From the NCBI GenBank assembly GCA_004556005.1, contig SFJA01000013.1:1-33268 (forward strand): 33,268 nucleotides of DNA, given 5' to 3'. Under the pieces are notes generated by a model that was not told where the DNA came from, searched no databases, and saw only the letters and a program-made list of their open reading frames with translations. The stretch comes from Bacteroidales bacterium (GTDB taxonomy: Bacteria > Bacteroidota > Bacteroidia > Bacteroidales > UBA932). Below, one piece after another: positions 1 through 7,316 of this stretch. The translations under genes and the position numbers were made by a program. Every line of letters begins with the position of its first letter. Within the stretch, counting starts at the first letter, position 1.

Positions 1-59
1 ATAGCTATTTTCTTTGGATTTGCAACACCTATCTGATACTTTTATGTCTTTTGCTTCCG

Positions 60-578
60 TTATTTGCCGTTGACTGCACTTGGCGTCCAATTGCGCAGAA
101 ATCGCAGCACCTTGTTTCTGCTATAACTGTCGCCTTCTTCAAGGAAACTTGAGTCTTGTATGTGCAGTACTCTTCCTTTTCCGTCAAGTACGATGAGTAC
201 CGGATATCCGAAGCGGCCTGGATTGCCGAGCCTTTTTAGCAGTTTGTCGGTTTTTGCCTGCTCCGCGCTGTCGCGGTTTCTGATCCTCGGGTTGTAATTG
301 ACATGGATAAACTTGTAATTGTCCTTAATCAACTTTGATATTTCCTCGTCCTGACTGACAAATTGTGCAAGGCGCAAGCACCATTTGCACCAGTTTCCTC
401 CCAATTGGCATAATACATATTGTCTTGATTGACTTGCACTTGCAATTGCGTTGTCAAGTTGGACCAGTGGGTCTATGGTCTCGTCGTAAACTTATTTCAG
501 GTTTTCCTGAGCCGATTCAGTTGCTGCCGCTCCGACAGGACTGAACAGGATGGTAAGAAGAGCAATTAATTTGTACAT
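60..578 (-). pseudogene. Secreted thioredoxin-fold protein interrupted by an in-frame TAA
   Basis: Reading the minus strand from an ATG at 578, the first 28 codons encode a signal peptide (MYKLIALLTILF..., small residues near the expected cleavage site). A TAA at 494-492 follows. The same frame then stays open to the TAA at 62-60. The downstream part starts VYDETIDPLVQLD and contains GGNWCKWC, a CxxC redox site of the secreted thioredoxin family common in Bacteroidales, then a beta-strand with a YPVLIVLDGKG segment that fits the cis-Pro region. Both the signal peptide and the thioredoxin domain are intact and in frame, so one nonsense change explains the break. A TTG at 404 could start the shorter part, but that would cut off the first strand and helix just before the CxxC. 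I read it as a recent pseudogene; readthrough or a sequencing error are alternatives. Confidence 0.75.
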
Positions 579-655
579 TGTTATGATTCGTAAAAAACAG
601 TTCTAAATTTACGAATTAATTAGCAAATCGCGAAGAACGATACTTGAATTATGGT

Positions 656-663
656 TATATTTG
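656..663 (+). promoter_or_regulatory. Bacteroidota -7 box (TATATTTG) upstream of the COG0523 GTPase
   Basis: TATATTTG fits the TAnnTTTG consensus exactly and ends 21 nt before the ATG at 685. I see no clear -33 TTTG at the right distance. Confidence 0.55.
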
Positions 664-684
664 TCGAGCTAAATTGAAATTGAA

Positions 685-1986
685 ATGGAAATCAAAGATC
701 TTCCGGTCCTGCTGCTTACCGGTTATCTGGGCAGCGGTAAAACGACACTGTTAAACAGGATTCTGACTAATCGTAAGGGCATACGCTTCGCGGTGATAGT
801 CAATGATATAGGTGAAGTGAACATCGATGCTGACCTTATTCAGCAGGGAGGCGTTGTCGGGAAAAAGGATGACAGTCTTGTTGCCCTTCAGAACGGCTGT
901 ATATGTTGCACGCTCAAGATGGACCTCGTTGAGCAACTGCGTGATATATGCGCTATGCAACGCTTTGATTATGTGGTCATTGAGGCCAGTGGCATCTGCG
1001 AGCCGGAGCCTATCGCCCGGACCATCTGCTCCATTCCGTCCATCGGAATCGAATACATCAAGGACGGTATGCCTAAGCTTGACTGCATCGCAACTGTAGT
1101 CGATGCACTCAGGATGCAGGACGAATTCTCCTGCGGAGAGGGCCTTCTCGGTGGCAATATCGGCGAAGAAGACATCGAAAACCTTGTAATCCAGCAGATT
1201 GAGTTCTGTAACATAGTGCTGCTGAACAAGGCCTCAATGGTTACGGCCGCGGAACTCGGTCGCATACGCAGCATCATTCATACCTTGCAGCCTGAAGCAG
1301 AGATACTTGAGTGTGATTACTGCGATATTGAACTTGACAAGTTGCTCAATACGGGCTTGTTTAACTATCAGCAGATTTCCGGCTCGGCAACCTGGATAAA
1401 GGAGGTCGAAAAGGCTCATGACGACCACGATGATGACGATGAACATCACAGAGACGAGCTTCACGAAGATGACCACGAACTCGACCATCATCACGATGAC
1501 CATGACGGCGAAGAACATCACCACGACCACGACGGCGAAGAACATCACCACGACCACGACGATGACAAGCACGGCCACCACCATCATCACCATCATCACG
1601 ATGGGGAAGGGGAGGCTGAAGAGTATGGCATAGGCACATATGTGTATTATAACCGTAGGCCGTTCGATATCAATAAGTTCGACAATTTTGTGGCGAAGCA
1701 TTGGCCTAAGGGTATAATCAGGGCCAAGGGAATCTGTTATTTTGACTCTGATTATGACAAGTGCTATCTTTTTGAACAGGCTGGAAAGCAGGTTTCCATG
1801 CAGGATACGGGCTTGTGGTATGCCACGATGCCTAAGGACGAGCTTGCCGTTATGATGATTGAGGATCCTACTCTTGCCCGTGACTGGGACCCGGTTTATG
1901 GCGACAGGATGGAGAAACTTGTTTTTATCGGACAGCATCTTGACAAGGAGGCAATCAAGTCTGCTCTCGATGCCTGTCTTGTCTGA
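685..1986 (+). CDS. COG0523 (CobW/YjiA/ZNG1-type) metallochaperone GTPase with His/Asp-rich loop
   Basis: A GTPase of the CobW/COG0523 family, whose members deliver metals, often zinc, to client proteins. Visible motifs are a Walker A (GYLGSGKT, residues 13-20), the family's CxCC metal site (CICC, 72-75) and an NKxD-like segment written NKAS near residue 180. Residues about 243-311 form a long His/Asp/Glu-rich stretch with a run of eight histidines, typical of metal-binding inserts in this family. A CobW C-terminal domain follows to residue 433. The ATG at 685 lies 21 nt after a TATATTTG box. A thioesterase gene follows 19 nt later in the same direction, and a ZIP metal transporter lies just beyond on the other strand, which fits a role in zinc handling. 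The client and the metal cannot be read from the sequence. Confidence 0.9.
   Translation: MEIKDLPVLLLTGYLGSGKTTLLNRILTNRKGIRFAVIVNDIGEVNIDADLIQQGGVVGKKDDSLVALQNGCICCTLKMDLVEQLRDICAMQRFDYVVIEASGICEPEPIARTICSIPSIGIEYIKDGMPKLDCIATVVDALRMQDEFSCGEGLLGGNIGEEDIENLVIQQIEFCNIVLLNKASMVTAAELGRIRSIIHTLQPEAEILECDYCDIELDKLLNTGLFNYQQISGSATWIKEVEKAHDDHDDDDEHHRDELHEDDHELDHHHDDHDGEEHHHDHDGEEHHHDHDDDKHGHHHHHHHHDGEGEAEEYGIGTYVYYNRRPFDINKFDNFVAKHWPKGIIRAKGICYFDSDYDKCYLFEQAGKQVSMQDTGLWYATMPKDELAVMMIEDPTLARDWDPVYGDRMEKLVFIGQHLDKEAIKSALDACLV
1504..1557 (+). repeat. Perfect 27-bp tandem duplication inside the His-rich loop
   Basis: Two identical in-frame 27-bp units (1504-1530 and 1531-1557) each encode DGEEHHHDH. 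They lie in the metal-binding loop of the COG0523 GTPase. Identity at the nucleotide level suggests a recent slippage duplication that can change loop length without breaking the frame. Confidence 0.9.
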
Positions 1987-2005
1987 TTAATCTTTATAAA
2001 TTGAA

Positions 2006-2404
2006 ATGGAAAGATATATACACAAAGTCCGTTATTATGAGAGTGATGCAATGGGTATAACGCATCATTCCAATTACATACGCTTTATGGAAGAGGCCCG
2101 AATCGATGCTCTGGACAGGGCTGGATACGGCTTTGAGAAGATGGAGGCTGACGGTGTGAGTTCTCCGGTGGTTAGTTTGAGCGTCAATTATCGCAGACCG
2201 ACGAAGTTCCAGGATAAAATCTCGATCGAATTGAAGGCGCTGGACCTGGATAGCGTAAAGGTCCGTTTTGCGTACAAGATGTATGTTGGAGAGACTCTGG
2301 TTTGCACTGCTGAAAGTACCCACGCATTCTACAAGAACGGCCGCCCTCTGCCTTTGTCCCAACTCTATCCGGAACTTTGCGAAAAACTCGCGGCGGAGCA
2401 GTAA
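2006..2404 (+). CDS. Hotdog-fold acyl-CoA thioesterase (YbgC/FadM-like)
   Basis: A 132-residue single-domain hotdog protein of the 4-hydroxybenzoyl-CoA thioesterase type, which hydrolyses acyl-CoA thioesters in the cytoplasm. The N-terminal YYESDAMGITHHSNYIRFME segment is the family signature, with the catalytic Asp in the ESDAMG part. The later VSLSVNYRRPTKFQD stretch is the second conserved strand. Length is normal for the family. The ATG at 2006 lies 19 nt after the GTPase stop, so the two are probably co-transcribed. It ends 2 bp from the convergent ZIP gene. The acyl chain specificity cannot be told from sequence. Confidence 0.85.
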   Translation: MERYIHKVRYYESDAMGITHHSNYIRFMEEARIDALDRAGYGFEKMEADGVSSPVVSLSVNYRRPTKFQDKISIELKALDLDSVKVRFAYKMYVGETLVCTAESTHAFYKNGRPLPLSQLYPELCEKLAAEQ

Positions 2405-2406
2405 TT

Positions 2407-3168
2407 CTATGCAAACGCCATTTCAAAAAACACAAGGGCGACATATCCGATTACCAGCGAGAATGTCGCCTGTTTTTCGTATCCGTGCGAATGCGTCTCA
2501 GGAATCATCTCATCGCTGACAACGTACAGCATTGCACCTCCTGCAAATGACAGCATTACCGGAAGCAACACTTCGGATATAGCTCCTATCCCGTATCCTA
2601 TCCAGACTCCGATTACTTCCAGCATTGCTATCGAAAGCGAGATAATCAAGGTGCGCATTTTGCTGACTCCGGCGAGCAGAAGGGGAGCGATGATTACCAT
2701 TCCTTCCGGTATGTTCTGCAGGGCAATTCCCAGAGTAACCGCCCAAGCGTCATTGCTTTCTGCTGCATTGAATCCTACTCCGGCCGCAATTCCTTCAGGC
2801 AGTTTGTGCAGCGCAATCGCCATTACGAACAGCAGTATATGATTGATTGATGAGTTGTTACGATGCACTTCGCTGTCCAGCCCGGTAATTTTGTGCAGAT
2901 GCGGAGTCAGACCGTCGAGCAGATTGAGGAAGAGGATTCCTCCGATCACGCCAATCAGCACTATCCACCAGCCCCGTGCGCCTACCGATTCGGCAGCGGG
3001 CACGATCAGTCCGACGGTTGACGCTGCCAGCATTATTCCGGCACAAAACCCCAGAACCGAGTCGTTCCATTTGTGAGGCAACTCCTTGACAGCAAAGCCA
3101 ATAAGTGAACCGATCAGCGTTGAGACCGCGAGACCAGCCGCGCTTATCCATACTTGAACCATATCCAT
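2407..3168 (-). CDS. ZIP family metal transporter (ZupT/GufA-like)
   Basis: A 253-residue membrane protein with about eight hydrophobic segments, of the ZIP family that brings zinc and other divalent metals into the cytoplasm. The metal-site helices are clear: HKLPEG in the fourth segment and QNIPEG in the fifth. The HNNSSIN-type loop before them is short and has no long histidine run. The start at 3168 (MDMVQV) is followed by another Met at residue 3, so the start could be six bases later. It is divergent from the ATP-grasp gene (80 bp between) and convergent with the thioesterase. The nearby COG0523 GTPase makes zinc a likely substrate, but that is inference. Confidence 0.88.
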   Translation of the reverse strand: MDMVQVWISAAGLAVSTLIGSLIGFAVKELPHKWNDSVLGFCAGIMLAASTVGLIVPAAESVGARGWWIVLIGVIGGILFLNLLDGLTPHLHKITGLDSEVHRNNSSINHILLFVMAIALHKLPEGIAAGVGFNAAESNDAWAVTLGIALQNIPEGMVIIAPLLLAGVSKMRTLIISLSIAMLEVIGVWIGYGIGAISEVLLPVMLSFAGGAMLYVVSDEMIPETHSHGYEKQATFSLVIGYVALVFFEMAFA

Positions 3169-3229
3169 TTACATTATTTTCGAAACGCAATATAATAAAA
3201 AGCAATTGATTTATTGCCTAAATAATTCG

Positions 3230-3237
3230 TAAATTCG
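3230..3237 (+). promoter_or_regulatory. Probable -7 box (TAAATTCG) for the ATP-grasp gene
   Basis: TAAATTCG is one base off TAnnTTTG and ends 11 nt before the ATG at 3249, in the 80-bp divergent gap. The distance would give a leader of only a few bases. Confidence 0.4.
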
Positions 3238-3248
3238 CAAGCGTTATC

Positions 3249-4409
3249 ATGGACGGAGCCTGTGCAAATAAGATTTTCAATCCTGAACATGACCAATGTC
3301 TGGCTAACGGCAACTGCAATTACGACCCTCCGCAGTCTTCGCTAAGACTAAGCCGTGACTGCGCTGCCATTATGGACTGGCTGCCCCCTGAGGGCAACCG
3401 GCCAGCGGTCTGGGGCTGGGATTCAGTTGTCCGCAACCGACTCGCGTCCTCAGGATTGAGCAACCTCCCCGATGAAGGCGAGTTGCAAGCAATACGGGAA
3501 CTGTCCCATCGTCGCGTCGCAATCGAGGCTAAGCGCTTCATAATCGATTCAATCTCTTCCACTGCCAACGCTGCTTCCATACTGCCGTACATCTGCGACT
3601 CGCAGCCGGCAGAATTGGCGGAGCTCGCTGACGTTCGTGAGTACTGCCGCAAGCACGCATCCATAGTCCTCAAAGCTCCCTGGTCGGGCAGCGGCAAAGG
3701 ATTGCGTTGGATTAGGACGGAACAATTCTCCCGTAACGATGAGCATTGGTGCCGGAAGCTGATTGCTAAGCAGGGGAGTGTGATCGCGGAGAGGCGAAGG
3801 CGGGTAGTGCGCGATTTTGCGATGCTGTATTATATTGGTGCTGAGGGAGTTGTGTCGGAAGGTATGTCGTTGTTTCTGACGGATAATGGTGCTTATCGCG
3901 GGAATGTGCTTGCCTCGGATATTCAGATAATGCGTGAATTGACGCACTATGTTCCTGAGATTGTGATTCTTGCCGTAGAGTCTGCGCTTCGTTCTTTTAT
4001 CGAGTCGCGATTTGTCGGCCGATATGTCGGGCCTCTGGGCGTGGATATGTACATTTGTGATGGCGGGGAGTCGGATGCCGCTCCCGGGGCTATCCTTCCG
4101 GAAAGGCAGTTCCAGCTTGTTCCTTGTTCCGAATTTAACGTCCGCAACACAATGGGCCGACTTGCCAGACGATATTTCGACTTAGCAGTTTCAAGCCCCG
4201 AACATAGCGGCAGGAGAGAAGATGAAGCGCTTTTGCTTCTGATGCTTCATTCTGATACAAATTCCGGTCTGCGAGGGCTTGTAAAAGGTGCCGAGTGCAT
4301 TCTTACTGAAATGACGGATGAAAGTCTGTATGCCGTGGCGGTGTTTGCAGGAGACAATTCCTGCAAAACACAAATAACCCCCGAACTTCACAGCTCAGGG
4401 GATACTTGA
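3249..4409 (+). CDS. Orphan ATP-grasp fold protein
   Basis: A 386-residue soluble protein with ATP-grasp features but no function I recognise. The N-terminus has FNPEHDQCLANG. The segment KAPWSGSGKG (residues 142-151) matches the glycine-rich ATP loop with its lysine. E180 in VIAERRR fits the adenine-binding strand. YVGPLGVDMYI (259-269) and EFNVRNTMGR (295-304) supply the usual Asp, Glu and Asn metal ligands. ATP-grasp enzymes join a carboxylate to an amine, thiol or similar group through an acyl-phosphate; the substrates here are unknown. The gene stands alone between a divergent ZIP gene and a LOG gene that has its own -7 box. The confidence refers to the fold, not to a function. Confidence 0.75.
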   Translation: MDGACANKIFNPEHDQCLANGNCNYDPPQSSLRLSRDCAAIMDWLPPEGNRPAVWGWDSVVRNRLASSGLSNLPDEGELQAIRELSHRRVAIEAKRFIIDSISSTANAASILPYICDSQPAELAELADVREYCRKHASIVLKAPWSGSGKGLRWIRTEQFSRNDEHWCRKLIAKQGSVIAERRRRVVRDFAMLYYIGAEGVVSEGMSLFLTDNGAYRGNVLASDIQIMRELTHYVPEIVILAVESALRSFIESRFVGRYVGPLGVDMYICDGGESDAAPGAILPERQFQLVPCSEFNVRNTMGRLARRYFDLAVSSPEHSGRREDEALLLLMLHSDTNSGLRGLVKGAECILTEMTDESLYAVAVFAGDNSCKTQITPELHSSGDT

Positions 4410-4422
4410 ATCTAACCTATAT

Positions 4423-4430
4423 TAACTTTG
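4423..4430 (+). promoter_or_regulatory. -7 box (TAACTTTG) for the LOG-family gene
   Basis: TAACTTTG fits TAnnTTTG exactly. Transcription would begin around 4436. This excludes the TTG at 4432 as a start and leaves ATG 4438 (almost leaderless) or ATG 4492. Confidence 0.5.
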
Positions 4431-4491
4431 TTTGCCTATGAAAATGAAAAACCATTCGATTCATATTAATTTCAAAGTCTGTGCCAAAACA

Positions 4492-5025
4492 ATGAAAGTT
4501 TGTATTTTCTGTTCAGCCAACAATGCAATTGATGCAGTTTTTTTTAGAAAGACCGAGGAACTTGGGCGATATCTTGCCGAGCGCGGTCATATCCTGGTTT
4601 ATGGTGGCTGCAACCAGGGCCTTATGGAATGTGTATCCAAAGCCTGTGCCTTGGCGGGCGGTCATACTATAGGCGTTGTTCCTTCTCTCGTGGAGTCCGG
4701 AATCAGCGCTAGCGAGTATATGGACGAAAGGATTGACGTTAGCACCCTAAGCGAGCGCAAGCAGAAGATGATGGACATCTCGGATGTCTTTATCGCCCTG
4801 CCCGGTGGGATAGGGACTCTTGATGAAGTTTTTTCAGTAGCTGCCTCTGCAACAATTGGTTATCATACAAAGAAGGTCATCCTTTATAACATCGGCGGAT
4901 TCTGGAATCAGACCCTCCTGATGCTGGATGACCTTCGTTTGCGAGGTATGCTCCGTGGGGAGCTTTCCCGTTACATTGTATCGGCTGATTCTTTGGAAGA
5001 ACTAGACGCCTTGCTTGCCGGCTGA
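4492..5025 (+). CDS. LOG family protein (nucleotide 5'-monophosphate phosphoribohydrolase type)
   Basis: A 177-residue Rossmann-like protein of the LOG/TIGR00730 family. Characterised members cleave N6-substituted adenosine 5'-monophosphates to release the free base; bacterial members may act on other nucleotides. The signature PGGIGTLDE lies at residues 104-112, and the upstream GGCNQGLM motif forms the other side of the active site. I chose ATG 4492 because MKVCIFCSAN is where family proteins normally begin. An in-frame ATG at 4438 would add 18 residues (MKMKNHSIHINF...) with no family match, but it lies 7 nt after the -7 box and cannot be excluded. The stop overlaps a hairpin shared with the convergent lipoprotein gene. 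Confidence 0.85.
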   Translation: MKVCIFCSANNAIDAVFFRKTEELGRYLAERGHILVYGGCNQGLMECVSKACALAGGHTIGVVPSLVESGISASEYMDERIDVSTLSERKQKMMDISDVFIALPGGIGTLDEVFSVAASATIGYHTKKVILYNIGGFWNQTLLMLDDLRLRGMLRGELSRYIVSADSLEELDALLAG

Positions 5026-5050
5026 ATAGCCTCCTTGTAAGGAGCTATTC
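5024..5050. terminator. Bidirectional hairpin between convergent genes
   Basis: GAATAG pairs with CTATTC, and CTCC pairs with GGAG around a TTGTAA loop, with one bulged C. The hairpin covers the stop codons of both the LOG gene and the META-type lipoprotein gene. There is no long T-run, so termination strength is uncertain. Confidence 0.5.
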
Positions 5051-5482
5051 GGCAATCTCCTCGCTCTGCTTTGAGAGGGTGATGCTCTGGCTGCCGTCCT
5101 CGTTGCTGAGTATGAGGCATCCGTCCTCGCCGAACTGGTATTTGTTAACTTCTGAAAGAAGCTCCACATACCTGCGCTCGATGACCATTGTGATGGAGTC
5201 AGCCATCATCCGTGTCATTGCAGCGTCACCGAAGCTGATGCTTCCGTCCTTGGCCTTGTATCCTCCGTTCAGCAGGTTGGCTCCCGCTACTCCGGAGTAA
5301 GTTGATTCTGCCGTGTCGAAACTGATGCTCGGCTGTTTCCAGGCGGCTTTGACATTGTCGATTCCTGTCATCGTCTCGATATTCCAGGTTCCTTGAAGTG
5401 CGGCAGAGTCGTTGCCGCCGGAGCAGGCTGCCAATGTGAGTGCGCCTGCGATGATTGCTGTGATTGCTTTGATTCTACTCAT
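5045..5482 (-). CDS. META-domain-like lipoprotein
   Basis: A 145-residue exported lipoprotein. The signal peptide ends in a clear lipobox (TLAAC, lipidated Cys at residue 20) followed by SGGNDS. The mature part starts LQGTWNIETMTG and has GGYKAKDGSISFGDAAMTRMM, which resembles META/HslJ domains found in bacterial envelope lipoproteins of unclear function. The start overlaps the end of the upstream C_GCAxxG_C_C gene by 8 bp, so translation is probably coupled. META assignment is by pattern only. Confidence 0.7.
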   Translation of the reverse strand: MSRIKAITAIIAGALTLAACSGGNDSAALQGTWNIETMTGIDNVKAAWKQPSISFDTAESTYSGVAGANLLNGGYKAKDGSISFGDAAMTRMMADSITMVIERRYVELLSEVNKYQFGEDGCLILSNEDGSQSITLSKQSEEIAE

Positions 5483-5942
5483 AATTTTTTGATTTTAAAT
5501 ATTCTGCAAATACTCTTGCTGCACTTTCCACCTTCTGTGCGCAAGGTCTTGCCTTGTAATACTCTGCATTGCGTTCAGATGCGGCCGTGCCGGGTGTCAC
5601 CGGGCATCCCTTGAGCAGTTCTGCGCAGATGATCGATCCGTTGCGCTGCCTGAATGTTTCCACGAGTTCCTGCACTATCTTGTAACAGCCGCTCTTTGCC
5701 GAAGCCGAACCTTCAGGATCAGTGTCGAGACCTGCGAGCATCACGACTCCGGAAACCGCACCACACATCATCCGCATACGGCCTACTCCTCCTCCGAAGC
5801 CTGTTGCCATACGGCAGGCAGTCTTAGGATCAACTCCATAAAGGTCGGAGAATGCCATCACGACGCTCTGGGAACAGGAGTATCCCTGCATAAACAGCTC
5901 TACGGCCTGCTGTACCCTTTCTTCCAGTAAAGCATTGTCCAT
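5475..5942 (-). CDS. C_GCAxxG_C_C family protein (putative redox protein)
   Basis: A 155-residue cysteine-rich protein of the C_GCAxxG_C_C family. Cysteines are at 23, 43, 60, 86, 106, 113 and 134; the name-giving pattern appears as MMCGAVSG around C60, with C106 and C113 downstream. Family members are thought to act in redox or metal chemistry, without a defined reaction. There is no signal peptide. The gene starts 2 bp after the CoA-transferase stop and overlaps the following lipoprotein gene, so the three form one transcription unit. Confidence 0.8.
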   Translation of the reverse strand: MDNALLEERVQQAVELFMQGYSCSQSVVMAFSDLYGVDPKTACRMATGFGGGVGRMRMMCGAVSGVVMLAGLDTDPEGSASAKSGCYKIVQELVETFRQRNGSIICAELLKGCPVTPGTAASERNAEYYKARPCAQKVESAARVFAEYLKSKNYE

Positions 5943-5944
5943 AA

Positions 5945-7246
5945 TTATATGCTAAAGTTATGATAATGAGGACCGAACCTTTCATATGCCGCCCTGTCGA
6001 GCGCTTCTCTGTCGTCGGGATGGGCGATGCTGGTCAGGAGTTTGGCACGTTCCTGCAAACTGCGGCCATAGAGATCTACACAGCCAAATTCGGTTACAAT
6101 CCAGTGTGCGTCGGATCTCGGGGTGACGACTCCGGCGCCCGGGTGCAGCTGAGGTACAATCTTTCCCTGGCCCTTGAGGGTGCGGGAGGCGAATGCGGTG
6201 ATGCACTTGCCGCCTTCGGACATATTTGCGCCGCGGACGAAGTCGAGCTGGCCGCCGGTGCCGCTGAATATTCGCATTCCGATGGAGTCGGCGCAAATCT
6301 GGCCGGTGAGGTCGACCTCAACAGCGGAGTTGATTGCCTTCATATGAGGATTGCGGGAGATGACCCAAGGGTCGTTGGCGTATTCGATAGAACGCATATT
6401 CACTTCCGGGTTGTGGTCTATGAAGGAGTAAACATCCTGACTGCCAAGCAGAAACGAGGATACGACCTTTCCGGTGTCGATTTTTTTGCGACGGCCGTTG
6501 ATGACTCCGGACTTGATGAGCCTCAGCAGTCCGTCTGCAAACATTTCCGTGTGCAGTCCGAGGTCCTTGTGCCCCGCGAGCTGGGATGCAAGTGCATTTG
6601 GCAGGGCTCCGATTCCCATCTGCAGGCAGTCTCCGTCGTCGATGAGCGATGCACAATTCTTTCCTATCTGCACCTCGAGTTCCGTCGGTTCGGCGAAGTG
6701 TGCTGTTACCAGCGACTCGTCATCCTGCACGAGATAGTCAAATTCCGAAAGCGGAATCGACTCTCCGTACGAATACGGCACGTTGGGGTTTACGACTCCT
6801 ATGACAATTCTTGCACATTCTATCGCTGCAGGGGAGCAATCCACTGAAGTTCCGAGACTTACCATTCCATTTTCGTCCGGGAGGGAAATGTTTACGAGAG
6901 CTGCTTCAAGCTTTATCGCTCCACTTCTGTAGAGTCTTGGAGTCTCTCCGAGGTGTACAGGAAGGTAGTCGGCGTATCCGGCATTTACGTTTGCGCGTAC
7001 ATTCGGTCCGATGAAAAAACCCTGGTCAAAGAAGATTCCTTCATATTCCGGTGCGCTGTATGGCGCAGGACCTTCGGAGTGAAAGTGGTGGAAATGCAGG
7101 TCGGTGACCTCGCCCCTGTCTGCCCTGCGGCAGAGCGCCCGGATAAGGCAATGAGGCACGCTTGCAACGCTGCTGAGGTGAATATGGGAGTGTGATGAGA
7201 TGTGGCTTACTGCCTCATCTGCAGAAACGAATCGGATATCCATCAT
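5945..7246 (-). CDS. Acetyl-CoA hydrolase/CoA-transferase family protein (4-hydroxybutyrate CoA-transferase-like)
   Basis: A 433-residue enzyme of COG0427, which moves CoA between acyl-CoA and acetate or a related acid through a glutamyl-CoA intermediate. Visible motifs are GDCLQMGIGALPNALAS, the HTEMFADG segment that probably carries the catalytic Glu, and the C-terminal GGQLDFVRGANMSEGGK that lines the CoA pocket. Length is normal. The start MMDIRF leaves a choice of two adjacent ATGs. Two TAAATTTG boxes lie upstream. It heads the unit with the C_GCAxxG_C_C and META-type genes. Acetate or butyrate metabolism in an anaerobe is likely; the exact acyl pair is unknown. Confidence 0.85.
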   Translation of the reverse strand: MMDIRFVSADEAVSHISSHSHIHLSSVASVPHCLIRALCRRADRGEVTDLHFHHFHSEGPAPYSAPEYEGIFFDQGFFIGPNVRANVNAGYADYLPVHLGETPRLYRSGAIKLEAALVNISLPDENGMVSLGTSVDCSPAAIECARIVIGVVNPNVPYSYGESIPLSEFDYLVQDDESLVTAHFAEPTELEVQIGKNCASLIDDGDCLQMGIGALPNALASQLAGHKDLGLHTEMFADGLLRLIKSGVINGRRKKIDTGKVVSSFLLGSQDVYSFIDHNPEVNMRSIEYANDPWVISRNPHMKAINSAVEVDLTGQICADSIGMRIFSGTGGQLDFVRGANMSEGGKCITAFASRTLKGQGKIVPQLHPGAGVVTPRSDAHWIVTEFGCVDLYGRSLQERAKLLTSIAHPDDREALDRAAYERFGPHYHNFSI

Positions 7247-7269
7247 AATATAGTAGGTTTACAACCGTG

Positions 7270-7286
7270 CAAATTTAACAAATTTA
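7270..7286 (-). promoter_or_regulatory. Two adjacent TAAATTTG boxes upstream of the CoA-transferase
   Basis: On the minus strand TAAATTTG occurs at 7277-7270 and again at 7286-7279, separated by one base. Either could serve as the -7 box for the gene starting at 7246. Confidence 0.55.
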
Positions 7287-7288
7287 TC

Positions 7289-7296
7289 TAATTTTG
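7289..7296 (+). promoter_or_regulatory. -7 box (TAATTTTG) for the ThrE-type exporter
   Basis: TAATTTTG fits TAnnTTTG and ends 20 nt before the ATG at 7317. It lies back to back with the minus-strand boxes in the same 70-bp gap. Confidence 0.55.
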
Positions 7297-7316
7297 CATC
7301 CTCTATCCAAGTGCTT

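Noticed and set aside
1504..1557. Tandem units that could be mistaken for a short repeat array
   Set aside because: Only two units, in frame inside a protein-coding gene, without spacers; not CRISPR.
1234..1938. Minus-strand frame with a long Val/Met-rich stretch that looks like a membrane segment
   Set aside because: It is the complement of the His/Asp codon run in the COG0523 GTPase (CAC and GAC read as GTG and GTC), so the hydrophobic look is an artefact.
5960..6847. Long plus-strand reading frame (295 codons) opposite the CoA-transferase gene
   Set aside because: The minus-strand CoA-transferase has clear family motifs over the whole stretch. The antisense frame has no recognisable domain and is explained by the codon bias of the real gene.
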